Below are positions 1 to 10,522 of a stretch of 64,000 nucleotides of DNA, piece by piece (the first letter of the stretch is position 1; every line of letters begins with the position of its first letter). Made by a program: the position numbers and the translations under genes. The notes under the pieces were generated by a model. The model did no database searches, was not told the DNA's origin, and worked only from the letters and a program-made list of their open reading frames with translations. The DNA is from Stereum hirsutum FP-91666 SS1 (lineage: Eukaryota > Basidiomycota > Agaricomycetes > Russulales > Stereaceae), in NCBI RefSeq assembly GCF_000264905.1, contig NW_006763136.1:2137550-2201549 (forward strand). The letters are read 5' to 3'.

Positions 1-111
1 AGTCGAGATACAAAGAGTACAGTATATACACTAAACAATCCTTTATGCAAAACAATTCACAGCGAATAAGTTACTTCAAAACACATTCCCAACAAGATGC
101 TCAACCAAACT

Positions 112-1977
112 TTATATCTCCTCGTCCGTCAACGCGATCTCTAAAGCAGTCAGCACATCCCTGACTAGATCCTCACCCTCCTCAATCCCAACACTCAACC
201 TGATCAAGTCTTCACCAATCCCAAGCCTCGTCCTGTCCGCCTCGGGAATAGACCCGTGTGTCATCTGCGCGGGCAGCTCCGCAAGACTCTCAACGCCACC
301 GAGGGATTCAGCGAGCGTGAAGAGACGCGTAGCTTTGAGGAAACGTTGGGATTCGCGGAGGCCGCCCAGGATGCGGAAGGAGATCATGCCGCCGTACGGG
401 AATGAGCCGTCGTATGCCGACTCGCCGTCCAAGTCGAGCGAGGCCTTCTCGGAGGAGAGGTAAGATTCGACGAAACGAGAGGCGTGCGGCGAGAGGGAAG
501 AACGAGCGAGGGCGTTACGTGGATGTGAGACGAGTCCGGGGTAGATCACTTCCTTCACTAGCGGACTCTTCTCCAACGCTCTCGCCACCATCAGTGCGTT
601 TCTTCCGTGCTCCTTCATGCGCACATGCAAAGTCTTGGCGCCACGCTGAGCGAGCCAGCAGTCGTGTGGGCTGGGGATGGCGCCAATGGCGTTTTGGAGG
701 AAGGCGAGGCGGGAATGGAGTTCGGTGTGATGCGCTGGGAGGATGAGGGCACCCATTACGACGTCGGAGTGGCCGTTGACGTATTTGGTGAGGGAGTGTA
801 AGACGATATCGGCGCCTAGGAGGAGGGGCGAGGAGTAGAACGGTGAGAGGAAGGTGTTATCGACGAGAACAAGGGGGTTGGACGGGTGTGAGCGAGCGAT
901 GGAGGTGATACGGGGGATGTCGATCAGGCGCAATGTGGGGTTAGTCGGTGATTCAATCCAGATCAACTATAGCATTCGGAATACAAACGATGGAATTCGG
1001 TATGAGCATGAGATGTGGGTAGGAGTCAAAAGGGGGTTTGCGGCTGACCTTGGTGTTCTCCTGGATAGCGTCGCGGATGGCTTCCTCGCTCGCGGTTTCG
1101 AGATCGACGAATGTTGTCTGGACACCCTGGTTTGCTTGCGCTACCTTAGACAGGTAGCGATATGTACCACCGTAGACGTCATTCACGCTAACGACGTGCG
1201 AGTTCGGGCCAAGAGCGCTGATCATAGTGGCGGTCGTGGCAGAACCAGATGCGAATGCAAGGGCATGCGCTCCGCCGGATTCCAACGATGCAAGGGTCTT
1301 CTCAAGGGCATTGCGGTTTGGGTTGCCAGAACGGGAGTATTCAAAGCCCTATGGAGAACGGTAATGAAGTCAGCTTCAGGTAAGTTCACGGGTCGTAAAA
1401 CTGGTCTGATGAATTCGGAATGCTTTAGGTTCGGGTAGTCATCCTTCGATTAAGAATGTGGGAGCATAGAGACCCCCAAGGCTCGACACATAGATAACGC
1501 ATGACAAGGATGCCGAGATGCGGAGCTTAACACTCCCATATTCACTGGTCTTCCAAAAACTGAAGCACTGAATCGGCATTTATGTACCACTGTGTGGACC
1601 ACATTGGACGTAAGAGAAAGCGCTGGAGCATCCGAGCTGTTCACACATCTATACGCACAACTGAATGAATGGGAGACAGGATTCTCCGGGGGTAGCACCC
1701 ATGCCCCGAAAATGGAGCGAGAGATATGTAGGACTCGTTGCCACAATCTCGAAAAGCTCACCTTGTGGTTGCCGACGCCGTCCTGAGCGTACGTCGTGCT
1801 CAGAGAGAGGGCAGGGATGACCGCGCCAGTGGAGGGATCTGGCTCCGAGCCGACATGGATGGCACGAGTGCCAAAGCCATCGACGTCCTTTTGGTGAATC
1901 TTCTTCAAAGAGGTCTTGCCGTTGGTATGCCCGTTAGTGTAGGCAGAATTATCGAGTTCGACGACCATGGGGGACAT
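112..1977 (-). CDS. CYS3: Cystathionine gamma-lyase
   Basis: PLP-dependent enzyme of transsulfuration: it cleaves cystathionine to cysteine, 2-oxobutyrate and ammonia in the cytosol. Three exons (1977-1762, 1348-1049, 966-112) join in phase 0 and give 456 residues. Seen in the product: the substrate/PLP region YSRSGNPNR, the SGSATTATM phosphate-binding loop, VDNTFLSP, the Schiff-base lysine in SLTKYVNGHSD, and the C-terminal RLFTLAESLGG and MTHGSIP motifs. It follows the yeast Cys3 layout closely. It is longer than the usual roughly 400 residues because of an acidic/serine-rich insert of about 28 residues before GGMISFRI and an N-terminal extension of about 30 residues. A second ATG three codons in could also serve as start. 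Cystathionine gamma-synthase is related, but the match to Cys3 motifs is better. Confidence 0.95.
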
Positions 1978-3601
1978 CTGATGGTGGATGACAGTGGCAG
2001 GGTGGTGTATGGGGAAAGAGGAGGGGTAATGAGGAGTGTTCGACAGGTAGTGCCATTTTATATGCAGAAGAGAACGGCAAGGAGTAATTCAGCCAGCGGA
2101 CAAAGTGGCGATATAATGACGCCACCTGCTGACTCAGCTCAAACATAACTCAGCGGGAGGTTCGGGAAGCCCGACCGCCAGGCGCGACTCGGACACCGTC
2201 CAACTGATTCATCAGTAGCATCCAAAGCCCGGCCGTGTATTCAAACGTTCACAGCAAGTCCATCGACGTTGATGTTGACTCACCACATTCGTTTCTTCTT
2301 CGTCATCTCCGTCGTGGGCAGCGAGCACGCCTTCGCTTTCGGATCATCCAGGCGCCTTTACCCTGTCCTCCATTCGAAGGACTCGAAATGACACGGCGAA
2401 AGACTACGGTCTCCATTATTTCCTGGACCATCGGTTTCTCTTTCAGCATGTCCTGGTTGGCTCTTGGTCTTGGCTGCATTTTATACCACGCTCGTCGCTC
2501 CTGACAGGGATGACCGTGTGATTGAGCTGTCATTTGCATCCTCCTCGTCTTCATTCTTTCATCAACCACTCACCTGTTATTTATCCGGACCATGCCTCGT
2601 TAACAGTCATCAAGACGCTAGATCGTGGCAGTCTGGGTGCGATATGATGCGTGGTAGCATAGAGAAGACCATCTTGCGTCCACTACATAGGCTATTCTGG
2701 GTACGCTCATCGCCTTGACCTTCATCCTATCGTAAGTTCCTAATCCGCGGGGATAGTTCGAGGATGTTTCCGCAAAGTTCATGAAGCGGCTCACGTACAT
2801 GCTGATGGAACCTCGGTGCTTTGGGATATATGTAGGCCGCTACTGTATATCTTCACCGCAAGGCATCATACGCACGCCAGAGTGAGCGGGAGCGACCCCA
2901 AGCCTGTTGTTGGCCTATGTTTGACCCAGTGCGCGCCTGTTGTAAGGATAAATATAGCCTTGCTCTTTCGCTATTGAAATATTGACCGGTTGATGATCGA
3001 TAATATTTACAGTAGTCGTTGCGAAATATGAAAGGGACTCGCGACCGCTGACTTATATAGGCCGCGCATTCTGGACGAATTGCGGCTTTTAAATCCTCGA
3101 TCCTGGTCTCGCATCGTCTCTCGGCGTCCATAGATAATGGTCTCGGCCTTGCCTGACTTACTTGGTGGCGAGGAGCCAAGGCATTGGAAGTCGTTGGAAC
3201 TTCCAATGGAGGAACGACTGGGTTGTCGGAAAGCTGGATGTTTACCGCAACTTGCGCTGTGCGCAACGTGCATTTTGTTGCGACCGCGACTGCTACGTGG
3301 TTCTTCCACGACCTGCGCGGCAGCTTGTCGATCTAAATTAACTGGACACATTATTATATACATACGTGCATGCATAGAATCAGCCATATCATATGTAAGC
3401 GAGTCAACAGGACTGGCTTCGATTGAAGCGAAAATATAACACTGTGCGACGGGATAATCTCACAGCCCTACGAGTCGAGCATTCCAGTCTTGAGAAGAAG
3501 GGACACGACGTTAGGAAACATGAACAATCTCAGCCGACGACGGACATATAGGCAGGTCGAACGCCGGTGACAGACTTTTTGAAGAAAGGCGGACGCACGC
3601 T
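1978..3601. other. Intergenic, no gene recognised
   Basis: About 1.6 kb between the lyase promoter and the 3' end of the deaminase. Short frames occur on both strands. None has a recognisable domain or a convincing exon chain. A frame at 2235-2504 ends in a hydrophobic stretch and could be a small spliced membrane protein, but no consistent splicing was found. Confidence 0.5.
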
Positions 3602-6059
3602 TCACGATACACTCAAATCGTTGAAGAACAGCTGTAGAACCTTGGCCCCGTGTTTTGGGCGGTCATCCTCGCTGGAGGTGCGAGCAGAGGACTGTCCAGA
3701 CTTGCTTTGCGATTTCGAGCCCTCCTTCATGACATCCAACAAGATAGTCTCCAGCTTTGCCTCTAACTCTCTTAGGAACTCGATTGGAACTCCAACAGAA
3801 GGAGGATACCAAGGAAAGATGGTCGAGTGACTGCCCAAAAGGACGATATCGGGAGGAGCGTCACCCGATGATCGAGCATGCAAGCCGTCGTCAGGGTGCC
3901 AGTAGCGGTATAGCTGCCAGCAGCACCAGCAGCACTTCTTGCTAGTGGCAATCGGGGTCTGGCTACCACGAGGACGGTCAGAGAGTGAAACAGAAATCAA
4001 AGGACCAGTTAAACGGACTTGGAATACGTCCAAGAGCACTTTCCGACCCTCCTCGGTCATATCCAACTTGTTTTGGGACTCCTTCGCGACGCCTGGTGAC
4101 CAGAAGGCATGAGCAAGAGCCATCATGAGTGTTTCAACATGCACCGTCGCATTCTTCACGGCCTTGGGCTTCAACCTGAAATCGCGTTCAAGAAGCGCTG
4201 CCGCCGCATCCTTCGATCCTTGCAAGCCAGGGTGTTCAAGGATCCTGATTTTGAATTTGGCGATAGCTGTGTCGAGGTCTGGGATGGTGGGATGGGGGAT
4301 AGAAACAAGATGGGCATGTATAGGGGACGGGGGAGGTCGGTGGGCAAGAGATTCCGCGGCTGCAGTCCATGCAACGATTGTCCTCAAATAGCGAACGATG
4401 GGGCCGCGTGACCCGGACGGGTCGGGCGTGCGATCTTCAACGAACACTAAGGATCGGGATAAATATCCAGAATCAGAAACCTAAACATAAACCCAGTCAT
4501 GGTACGGCCAAATCAAGATTACCATCATCATCTTCGTCGTCGGTTTCCTGTGCTTCCTCCGGATTCTCTCCACCGCCTGGCTCCGCAAGTCCTATGTTCA
4601 AACCTAAAATATGCGACTGCCTCTTCACCATTTTCTCTGCAAGCGATTCATCCGATAGCAGAAAGTCGATGATTCGGCACCTCAACAAGTGATGGAACAA
4701 AAACAAATGCAGAGAGGCACGCAGCGCCTCCTGCTCTCCTAGCGCGTCTTTGTATCGCCTATTCGAAATCAATTCGTCCTTCAGGTGGGAGAAGGTATCC
4801 GTGAGTGCTTTGACCCATTGGCCGACGTTGTCGCGAGTGACTTCAAAGGACGCTGATCTGGAGTCACTGGCAGTCGTAGATGGCATCCGTGGGACGGGTT
4901 GAATGCCGTATTCTGCTTCAAGCCACCCCACGATAGCATTAGCGACTTGCAGCGTCCTGGGGAACAAAAGTCGGTCGCGTAGTTCTGAGAGGGGATAGGC
5001 GGCGAGAGCATCCATAGGATGCGTCGTCCAGAGACTGTTGCCCTTGAGAATGCGGCCAGCAATCTTGACGTGGCAGTGGTTGACGGCGTATCGGTGGAAT
5101 AGGTTTTCTCGGAGTACGGCGGACTCAAGGTCGGGATTGTCTTTGCGAAGTGTATCGATGATCGCGAAAACGTTCTTGGAATGCGAGGCGAGGCTGACAT
5201 GGACGAAGAAAAAGTAAATTAAATAATCAGCTGGTCGCTTCTCCAGTAGACTCGGATCGCCAGAAGCGACAAAATAAAATGCGGGACGATGAGGACGCAC
5301 TCCCTTGTGGCCCATCCCTTGAGGATTTCGTCACCACCTATGCTCTCGTCCGGTCCCAGCGACTTTAGCTCGGTCTTCGGCAGAGAAGTGCTGCTATTCG
5401 CGTTTTGAGAGACTAGAACGAGCGAGTTGGTTGCGTCGCGCTGGACGTTGGCGGTAACAGCGACTACATGAGAGGCGTAAGGATCCTTCATCGGTGTCCC
5501 GGCTGCCAAAAGTGTCGTGATGTGCTGCAGAACACGAAATGCTTCGCCAGTGTTTGTCTTGTTAGCTACCGGATCATCTGGGTGGTGTCGCTGCAAAATG
5601 GTAGTAGCGAGGGCTATGAAAGTGGGGAGGTTCCTTGTCCTCAGGCTTCTTTTGCGGGTCTTCTCTGGGAGGTTTTGTATCAACCGTCTTCGCCGATGTT
5701 ATCAGAAGTGAAAAATCGATATTCAGAGTCGAGACTCACTTTGGCAACGAGGTCACTAAGAGCTAAAGGTCGGTCTGGCGGCTCGAAGACGAAACAAGGA
5801 GCATTGGTCTATAGTACTTGGGCTATACTCGGACGCGACGCTGTGGTGTAAATCTTGGCCCGAAGGGACCCCCCACTCAATAACTTACAGAGTGATCCTC
5901 GCACTTGCCTCGCACCCGCCGGTTGAACGCCGTCTGCTTAAGGAGGTTATGACTAAGCATCCTCGGCAATCTCCAGATCAAAACGCCACTCTCTTCAAGT
6001 TCCGCCACGCATCCGGGCTTTCTTCTCGACACCCCAAAGGCAGAGCAGCTTTCGTTCAA
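3602..6059 (-). CDS. OTT_1508-like nucleic acid/nucleotide deaminase family protein
   Basis: Predicted zinc-dependent deaminase of the OTT_1508-like family (Pfam PF14441), which is expanded in basidiomycetes; substrates are not established. Exons follow 6059-5889, 5808-5740, about 5670-5301, 5193-4523 and 4446-3602. The start of exon 3 is uncertain, the other joins keep frame, and the product is about 700 residues. The C-terminal domain carries the deaminase signature: HVE in NATVHVETLMMALAH, then the paired cysteines in SKKCCWCCWQLYRYW, then GSHSTIFPWYPP, a conserved block of these fungal proteins. Upstream residues are mostly helical, with an acidic patch at the exon 4/5 join. The last exon ends in a charged Ser/Lys-rich linker and a hydrophobic tail. 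Family assignment rests on these motifs; any biological role (RNA editing, toxin-like, defence) is unknown. Confidence 0.8.
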
Positions 6060-6304
6060 CCGTCGTGCGTCTGATCCTCATCGCAGCTCTTCCTTATTCC
6101 ACGCATCTCCTACGATAAAATGGCACAAAATCGTTTTTGTTGAACCAGGTTTACTGGTTTCTTCAATCCATGCTCTATTGTCGGAGCGCGAGGCTCATTG
6201 TCGACCGCCTGACAGCTCCAGTCTCGCTCTCTCTCCATCGACCACCCTCCTTACCGTATTCTATCTTCATCGCCTGTTGGCTATCCCTTCGCACATTGTC
6301 TTTC

Positions 6305-6680
6305 ATGGCGCATCCTCGTAGCGAAGACCTGTTCGAATATACCGCAGGGCATTGGCTGTCAGTCTCATGTGTGTTGTTCTGCGTGGCCTATGTCTAGCTC
6401 ATAATTGAATCTATCCAGTGTCAACGATGCGCATCGCCGCGAAGCGCTCAGACTACAGTTCGATGTCGGCGAACTATGTCGACTTGCAGCAGAGTCCGTC
6501 GGTCGATGCTCTGACGGTGTCCGCCTGGAAATTGGACCTAAGCGAACGCCGAGCAGTGTGTCCGATTGCAATTCCACACGCCTCTTGACAACTATGGATC
6601 ATGAAAGAGAAGCGAGAGGGACTCACGTCTACCGCCGCAAAGCAATAGTGCACCCGGCTCCTTTCTCTCGTCAAGTGTAG
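6305..6680 (+). pseudogene. Truncated aminoglycoside-phosphotransferase-like kinase fragment
   Basis: A start at 6305 opens MAHPRSEDLFEYTAGHWL. A GT-AG intron (6358-6418) leads into VNDAHRREALRLQFDV and LCRLAAESVGR. This is the usual N-terminus of fungal APH/AIM9-type kinase-like proteins, a family of several hundred residues. Soon after, where the glycine-rich loop should read roughly EGGFNRTF, similarity decays (SVSDCNSTRLLTTMDHE) and the frame stops at 6680. No catalytic loop or later domain follows. I read it as an N-terminal remnant, broken by deletion rather than by the window edge. Confidence 0.6.
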
Positions 6681-6701
6681 CGTCTGGGTCTGCAAATTTG
6701 G

Positions 6702-7209
6702 CTAAGATATCACCCCCTCTTTCACACTGAGTCCCTCTCTATCGCTCTCCGAACCACTGTCACTCTCCTCATCGTCCTCATCCATCCCATCCTCCACCAG
6801 CGAAGCACTCCCATTCTCAGTACCGAGGGCCGCGCCGTCGTTATCGTGCGCTTGTTGAGACACGCTAGTTGACTAGATGGCCAGCCGGAGTGGCAGGAAG
6901 AGGAGGTGTGGCCGAAAAGTCAGTCCTACCGAACTTACGCCTACTTACGCAGTCGTTCCGTAAACATCGGAGGGCGGTAATATATCAACGTTATGATCAG
7001 TGAGAGTGCAGTCAACATTCTGTGATACATTCTATGGTATCATTCATAGCTCTCTTTTCGCACCGCTTTGTGCCTCTCAATCCCGGCATTTCTCCCATTC
7101 TGGGCTCTGCCTGTAAGAACATTACTATCGCCAGATGTCGTCAATCCTGCGATACCTTGACCTAGACCCTCCGGATCACACTCGGGACCTTGAAACTGGA
7201 CGAAGTCGT
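6702..7209 (-). CDS. Orphan spliced exons, unknown acidic C-terminus
   Basis: Three minus-strand pieces join by plausible introns: one from 7209 starting DDFVQFQGPECDPEGLG, one starting NVSQNVDCTLTDHNV and ending ILPPSDVYGTTA, and one starting STSVSQQAHDNDG. The last ends in a strongly acidic stretch (DGMDEDDEESDSGSESD) and a stop at 6702. Donors GTGCGA and GTAAGT with matching AG acceptors keep the frame. No convincing first exon or start codon was found between 7209 and the neighbouring gene at 7400. This may therefore be the tail of a truncated gene or a small unrecognised gene. No family is recognised. Confidence 0.4.
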
Positions 7210-7399
7210 CTACAGTAAGTATGATGGCATCTCTCTATCGCGACCAAGATAATGTGCGCCACATAGGGGCTCTTGCTACCAAAAATGTCGGTGGCCAAGT
7301 GAATGCATTTTACTGGGTTCAGTCGACTCTGAAATACGGCTACACTTGTGATGTATGGACCAAGCCTGGAGCCAGTTCAGTTTATAGAGCATCGCTGCC

Positions 7400-9374
7400 T
7401 CAGTAAGGGTAGTCTGTCGCAGGCTTCTCGTCCTCGCTCTTCAACAGCCCCTGTTCGACCTGCTTTCTGTGACACTCGTCGAAATACGGCAAGACCCACT
7501 TCTGCCAGGTAGCCCGTGTCTTATACCTGTAGTGGAAATCGTCAGCGCACGCCACAATTGTCGCCCTACCACACCGCCAACGTTCAAGAGTATGGGGGAA
7601 GTCCAAGGGCAGACATACCCAGCGACATCATCGGGCCAACTCCTGATAGCACTCGCCGCCCTCCCAGGTACTCCTACCTCCTTGACCAATTCCTCAGCGG
7701 GAACGACATACGTCCGAATCGTGAACACAACAGCCCCCGTCTTCGGCAATCTCCTCAACGACTGCCTCTCCATCCTCAGCCTCATCATCGCCGGGTTCAC
7801 CTTCACTTCACCCGTAGCAGCATCGGTCGAATCATCATCCTCCACATCTGGTCTTGAGAGCCTGAGCGCTCCGAGACCTGCGCCGCCCACGAATTCTTGT
7901 TCGTTTCCGACGGTCGTTTCTGCCCAGCCGAGCTCGTTGGGGTCGAGGGGTTCGACGGGGTGGGAGGGGTCGGCGACAATTTTGAAGAAGTAGTTGTTTC
8001 GTTGGACAAGTTTGTTAACAGGGAGACGGAGGAAGAAGCGGTTCATCGATGTTTGAAGCTTTTGAGGATCTGGAGGCGTAACGTTGGTCGATATTTGGTT
8101 AGAAATAGGCCAGAAACAGCAAAGGAGACATGGGAGATCTTGTGACTTACATTGAGGGACATTTCCGTGGAAGTGAATCTCATCTAGAGACATTCCGATC
8201 TTGTCCTCGAGCCTCCAAAATCCTATTGCGCGAATCAGAGTCAATAAACCGTGGGTAGAGGATTTGTCGATGGCGGTATACATACCAGCCGTAACGATAG
8301 CGCCTGCACGGAGGTAGTACATGTCGTTGGGGCCTGTGGTAGTAGATATCGTGAGTGATAGGTCAGATACAGGCTCGTAGAGGTCAAACTACCTTTGATC
8401 ATCAATGCCAAGTCATCCTGGACCCTATACATCGGGAGAAAAAAGTATCGGGTAAGTGACCATTTTGATAAGTTGAACGTAGAATGGAGAACGTACAGCA
8501 AGCCAGAAACCGTCATGGGATCGTCAACATCTAAGTCGTATGTCGTGTTCACAGGAAGAATCGTGATCGTGTGTATCCTCCCTTCGCCGTACCATCCTCC
8601 CTCGCCTCCCTTTTCCAAGGAATGACGCGTGACGCTGAATGTCTTGGGATAGCGTCGGGAGAGGTATTCTGAGAGTTCGTACACCAGCTCTCGGGCTATT
8701 GTTTTCTTGTCAGTAAACCGCTGTAGGGCGGTCATCTATAGGGATGAACGCACCAGCATCGGCGCCTGAGGCAGCATAGTCGGGATCGGCTGGAAGAGTC
8801 TTGACGAGTTGGCTACCCAGCTTTTTGATGCGGTGATCACGTATTCTGTGATATTGTTCGTATTGATTGTCCAACTATGGCCCACGATGAACCATACCCA
8901 TGAGCATGAAAAGGTCCACATATAGGGGGAACGTTGAGAATTACCTCCACCCAGGATCCGAAAGAGATGTTCTTGATACCCATGGTTACACTACAAATAG
9001 GTCATAAAGGTTCAATTTACAACCAACGACTGTGAGAAATGGAGAACGTACTGGAAGTCGCCCCACCGGAACGGACGATAGGGCACAGGTTTGATGTCCT
9101 CTACACCGTCAGGACAAGGATCGAACCTAGGGAACTCGAACTCCTTCTCACCACCTGGCGCTAGTAATATCAGAACCGTCGTCAGCACACTTCGTCCTGC
9201 ACCTACAATGACGTACTAAGGGTGCTCACCGGACGACGTGTTCGCCTTTGTAGATGCCTGTGTCTTTCTTAGCTGCCTCCATGCCAAAGACCCGGCAACA
9301 CCGACCGCACATAGACATATAAGAGAGGCAGTAGGCAAGTCAAGCGTGGTAGTGTTGAAGTTCGTGATGGCCAT
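7400..9374 (-). CDS. HODM/HRQ (DUF3445) family protein, copy 1
   Basis: Member of the heme-dependent oxidative N-demethylase alpha-subunit-like family (Pfam PF11927, formerly DUF3445; called HRQ family in fungi). The bacterial relatives oxidatively demethylate dimethylamine. Ten exons (9374-9230, 9160-9052, 8990-8945, 8874-8754, 8695-8497, 8424-8393, 8333-8286, 8222-8151, 8069-7619, 7526-7400) sum to 1350 bases, 449 residues. An N-terminal hydrophobic segment (LPTASLICLCAVGVAGSLAW) followed by basic residues suggests membrane anchoring. Family blocks include VPYRPFRWGDFHVTMG, DEIHFHGNVP, NRFFLRLPVNKLVQRNNYFF and MERQSLRRLPKTGAVVFTIR. The start at 9374 was preferred because it directly precedes the membrane segment; an in-frame ATG upstream at 9464 is less likely. 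A paralogue lies directly upstream on the same strand. Confidence 0.88.
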
Positions 9375-10522
9375 GCTCAGAGAAGTGACGGTAGAGGAAG
9401 ACTCAAGTAGGGAAGAGCTCGAGCAGAGTGCCGGCGCTGTCAATGCGAGTCTCACGATTGGCACGAGCAGAGGACGAGGAGAACGGGAACAGAGGAGGAT
9501 GGCTAAGAAGAGGGTCTATCTCAAGTACAATACATTGAGTACAACTCTTACGCCATGGCCAAACCGCCTCATGTAGAATGTCGTGTTCTGCTGTAGAGAG
9601 AGAACCCGTGAGATAAGATAAACCACGCATCATAGGTTCGGAAGGCCGCGTGACGGCGGCGGCTCGAACAAGCTCGAATGCAAACCAACAAGAAGCGGCG
9701 AAATTCTTGTAAGATGATTCGAGGAGCCGGGAGAAGGCTGAGCAGGAGCGTATTTGGCAGTATGGTGGGGAGGTACAAGTGGATCGTGGGGAACGTGGGT
9801 CAGTCGCTGTTGTCTCGCTCCGTTTCGTGCGGTCTGGAATTTGACCAGGCTTGTAAGAAGCTGAGAGAAGTCGTATGGACAAGACGGACTGCCGAGGTAG
9901 CGTATACTGGGGTTCCGTAGTAGCTTGGGTAGGCGATCATTGAGAAACCTCGTATCTGACAAACTCGGCGGCGGCGTCACTTGAACTTCAAGTCATGAAG
10001 TGAGGGTAAATGATTGATCGGGGGACGCATAACAATTCCTCCCTTGTTTGTCTATAGCGAGGTAGAGAGCAGCCGGATGTTAGCTGTGAACAACAGCAGA
10101 GATGAACTTCAAACGACTCGGAAGGGGTACGAAGCGTTGAAGTCGGCTCGTTCCAGGTGCCACAGAGTTCTTTTTGAAATATTCATTGTGGCGTTACGGT
10201 TCTTGTCCACCATTTATCTCACATTTCCGACGTTCGCCAGTCAAAGGAGCACAGTTCAGACAATCACCAGTGATTTCAAGGGCCAGAAAAGAATTCTGGT
10301 CCACCGCTGTCAGTCTTCGCAAAAGGCTCCTCGTTTATAGACTCGGTGAAAGGAGGCAGTCTTCAGCATGTTGTTTGTCGCGCAATCCAAACGGCATAGC
10401 GTGAAGAGCACTCGTGATCAAATCTTCCGTGAGATACCTTGGACAGTGATCATACAAACGATGTGTACAGGATCCCGAATGCCCCAACAACCCTAGTTTA
10501 CCCCGGTACGTCTCGTAAAAAA
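9375..10522. other. Intergenic between tandem HODM-like genes
   Basis: About 1.1 kb holding the promoter of copy 1 and the 3' flank of copy 2. No conserved reading frame or repeat is seen. Confidence 0.5.

Noticed and set aside
2235..2718. Possible small spliced membrane protein (hydrophobic stretches LLVLAAFYTTLVAP and ILGTLIALTFILS)
   Set aside because: No combination of splice sites joined the pieces in one frame from a good start codon.
6405..6680. Treating the second kinase exon as a complete small gene
   Set aside because: Its start lies in an intron and the true opening exon at 6305 is recognisable; the frame is a fragment of a larger kinase-like gene.
7221..7406. Plus-strand 61-codon frame downstream of HODM-like copy 1
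   Set aside because: No homology and it overlaps the 3' end of the minus-strand gene.
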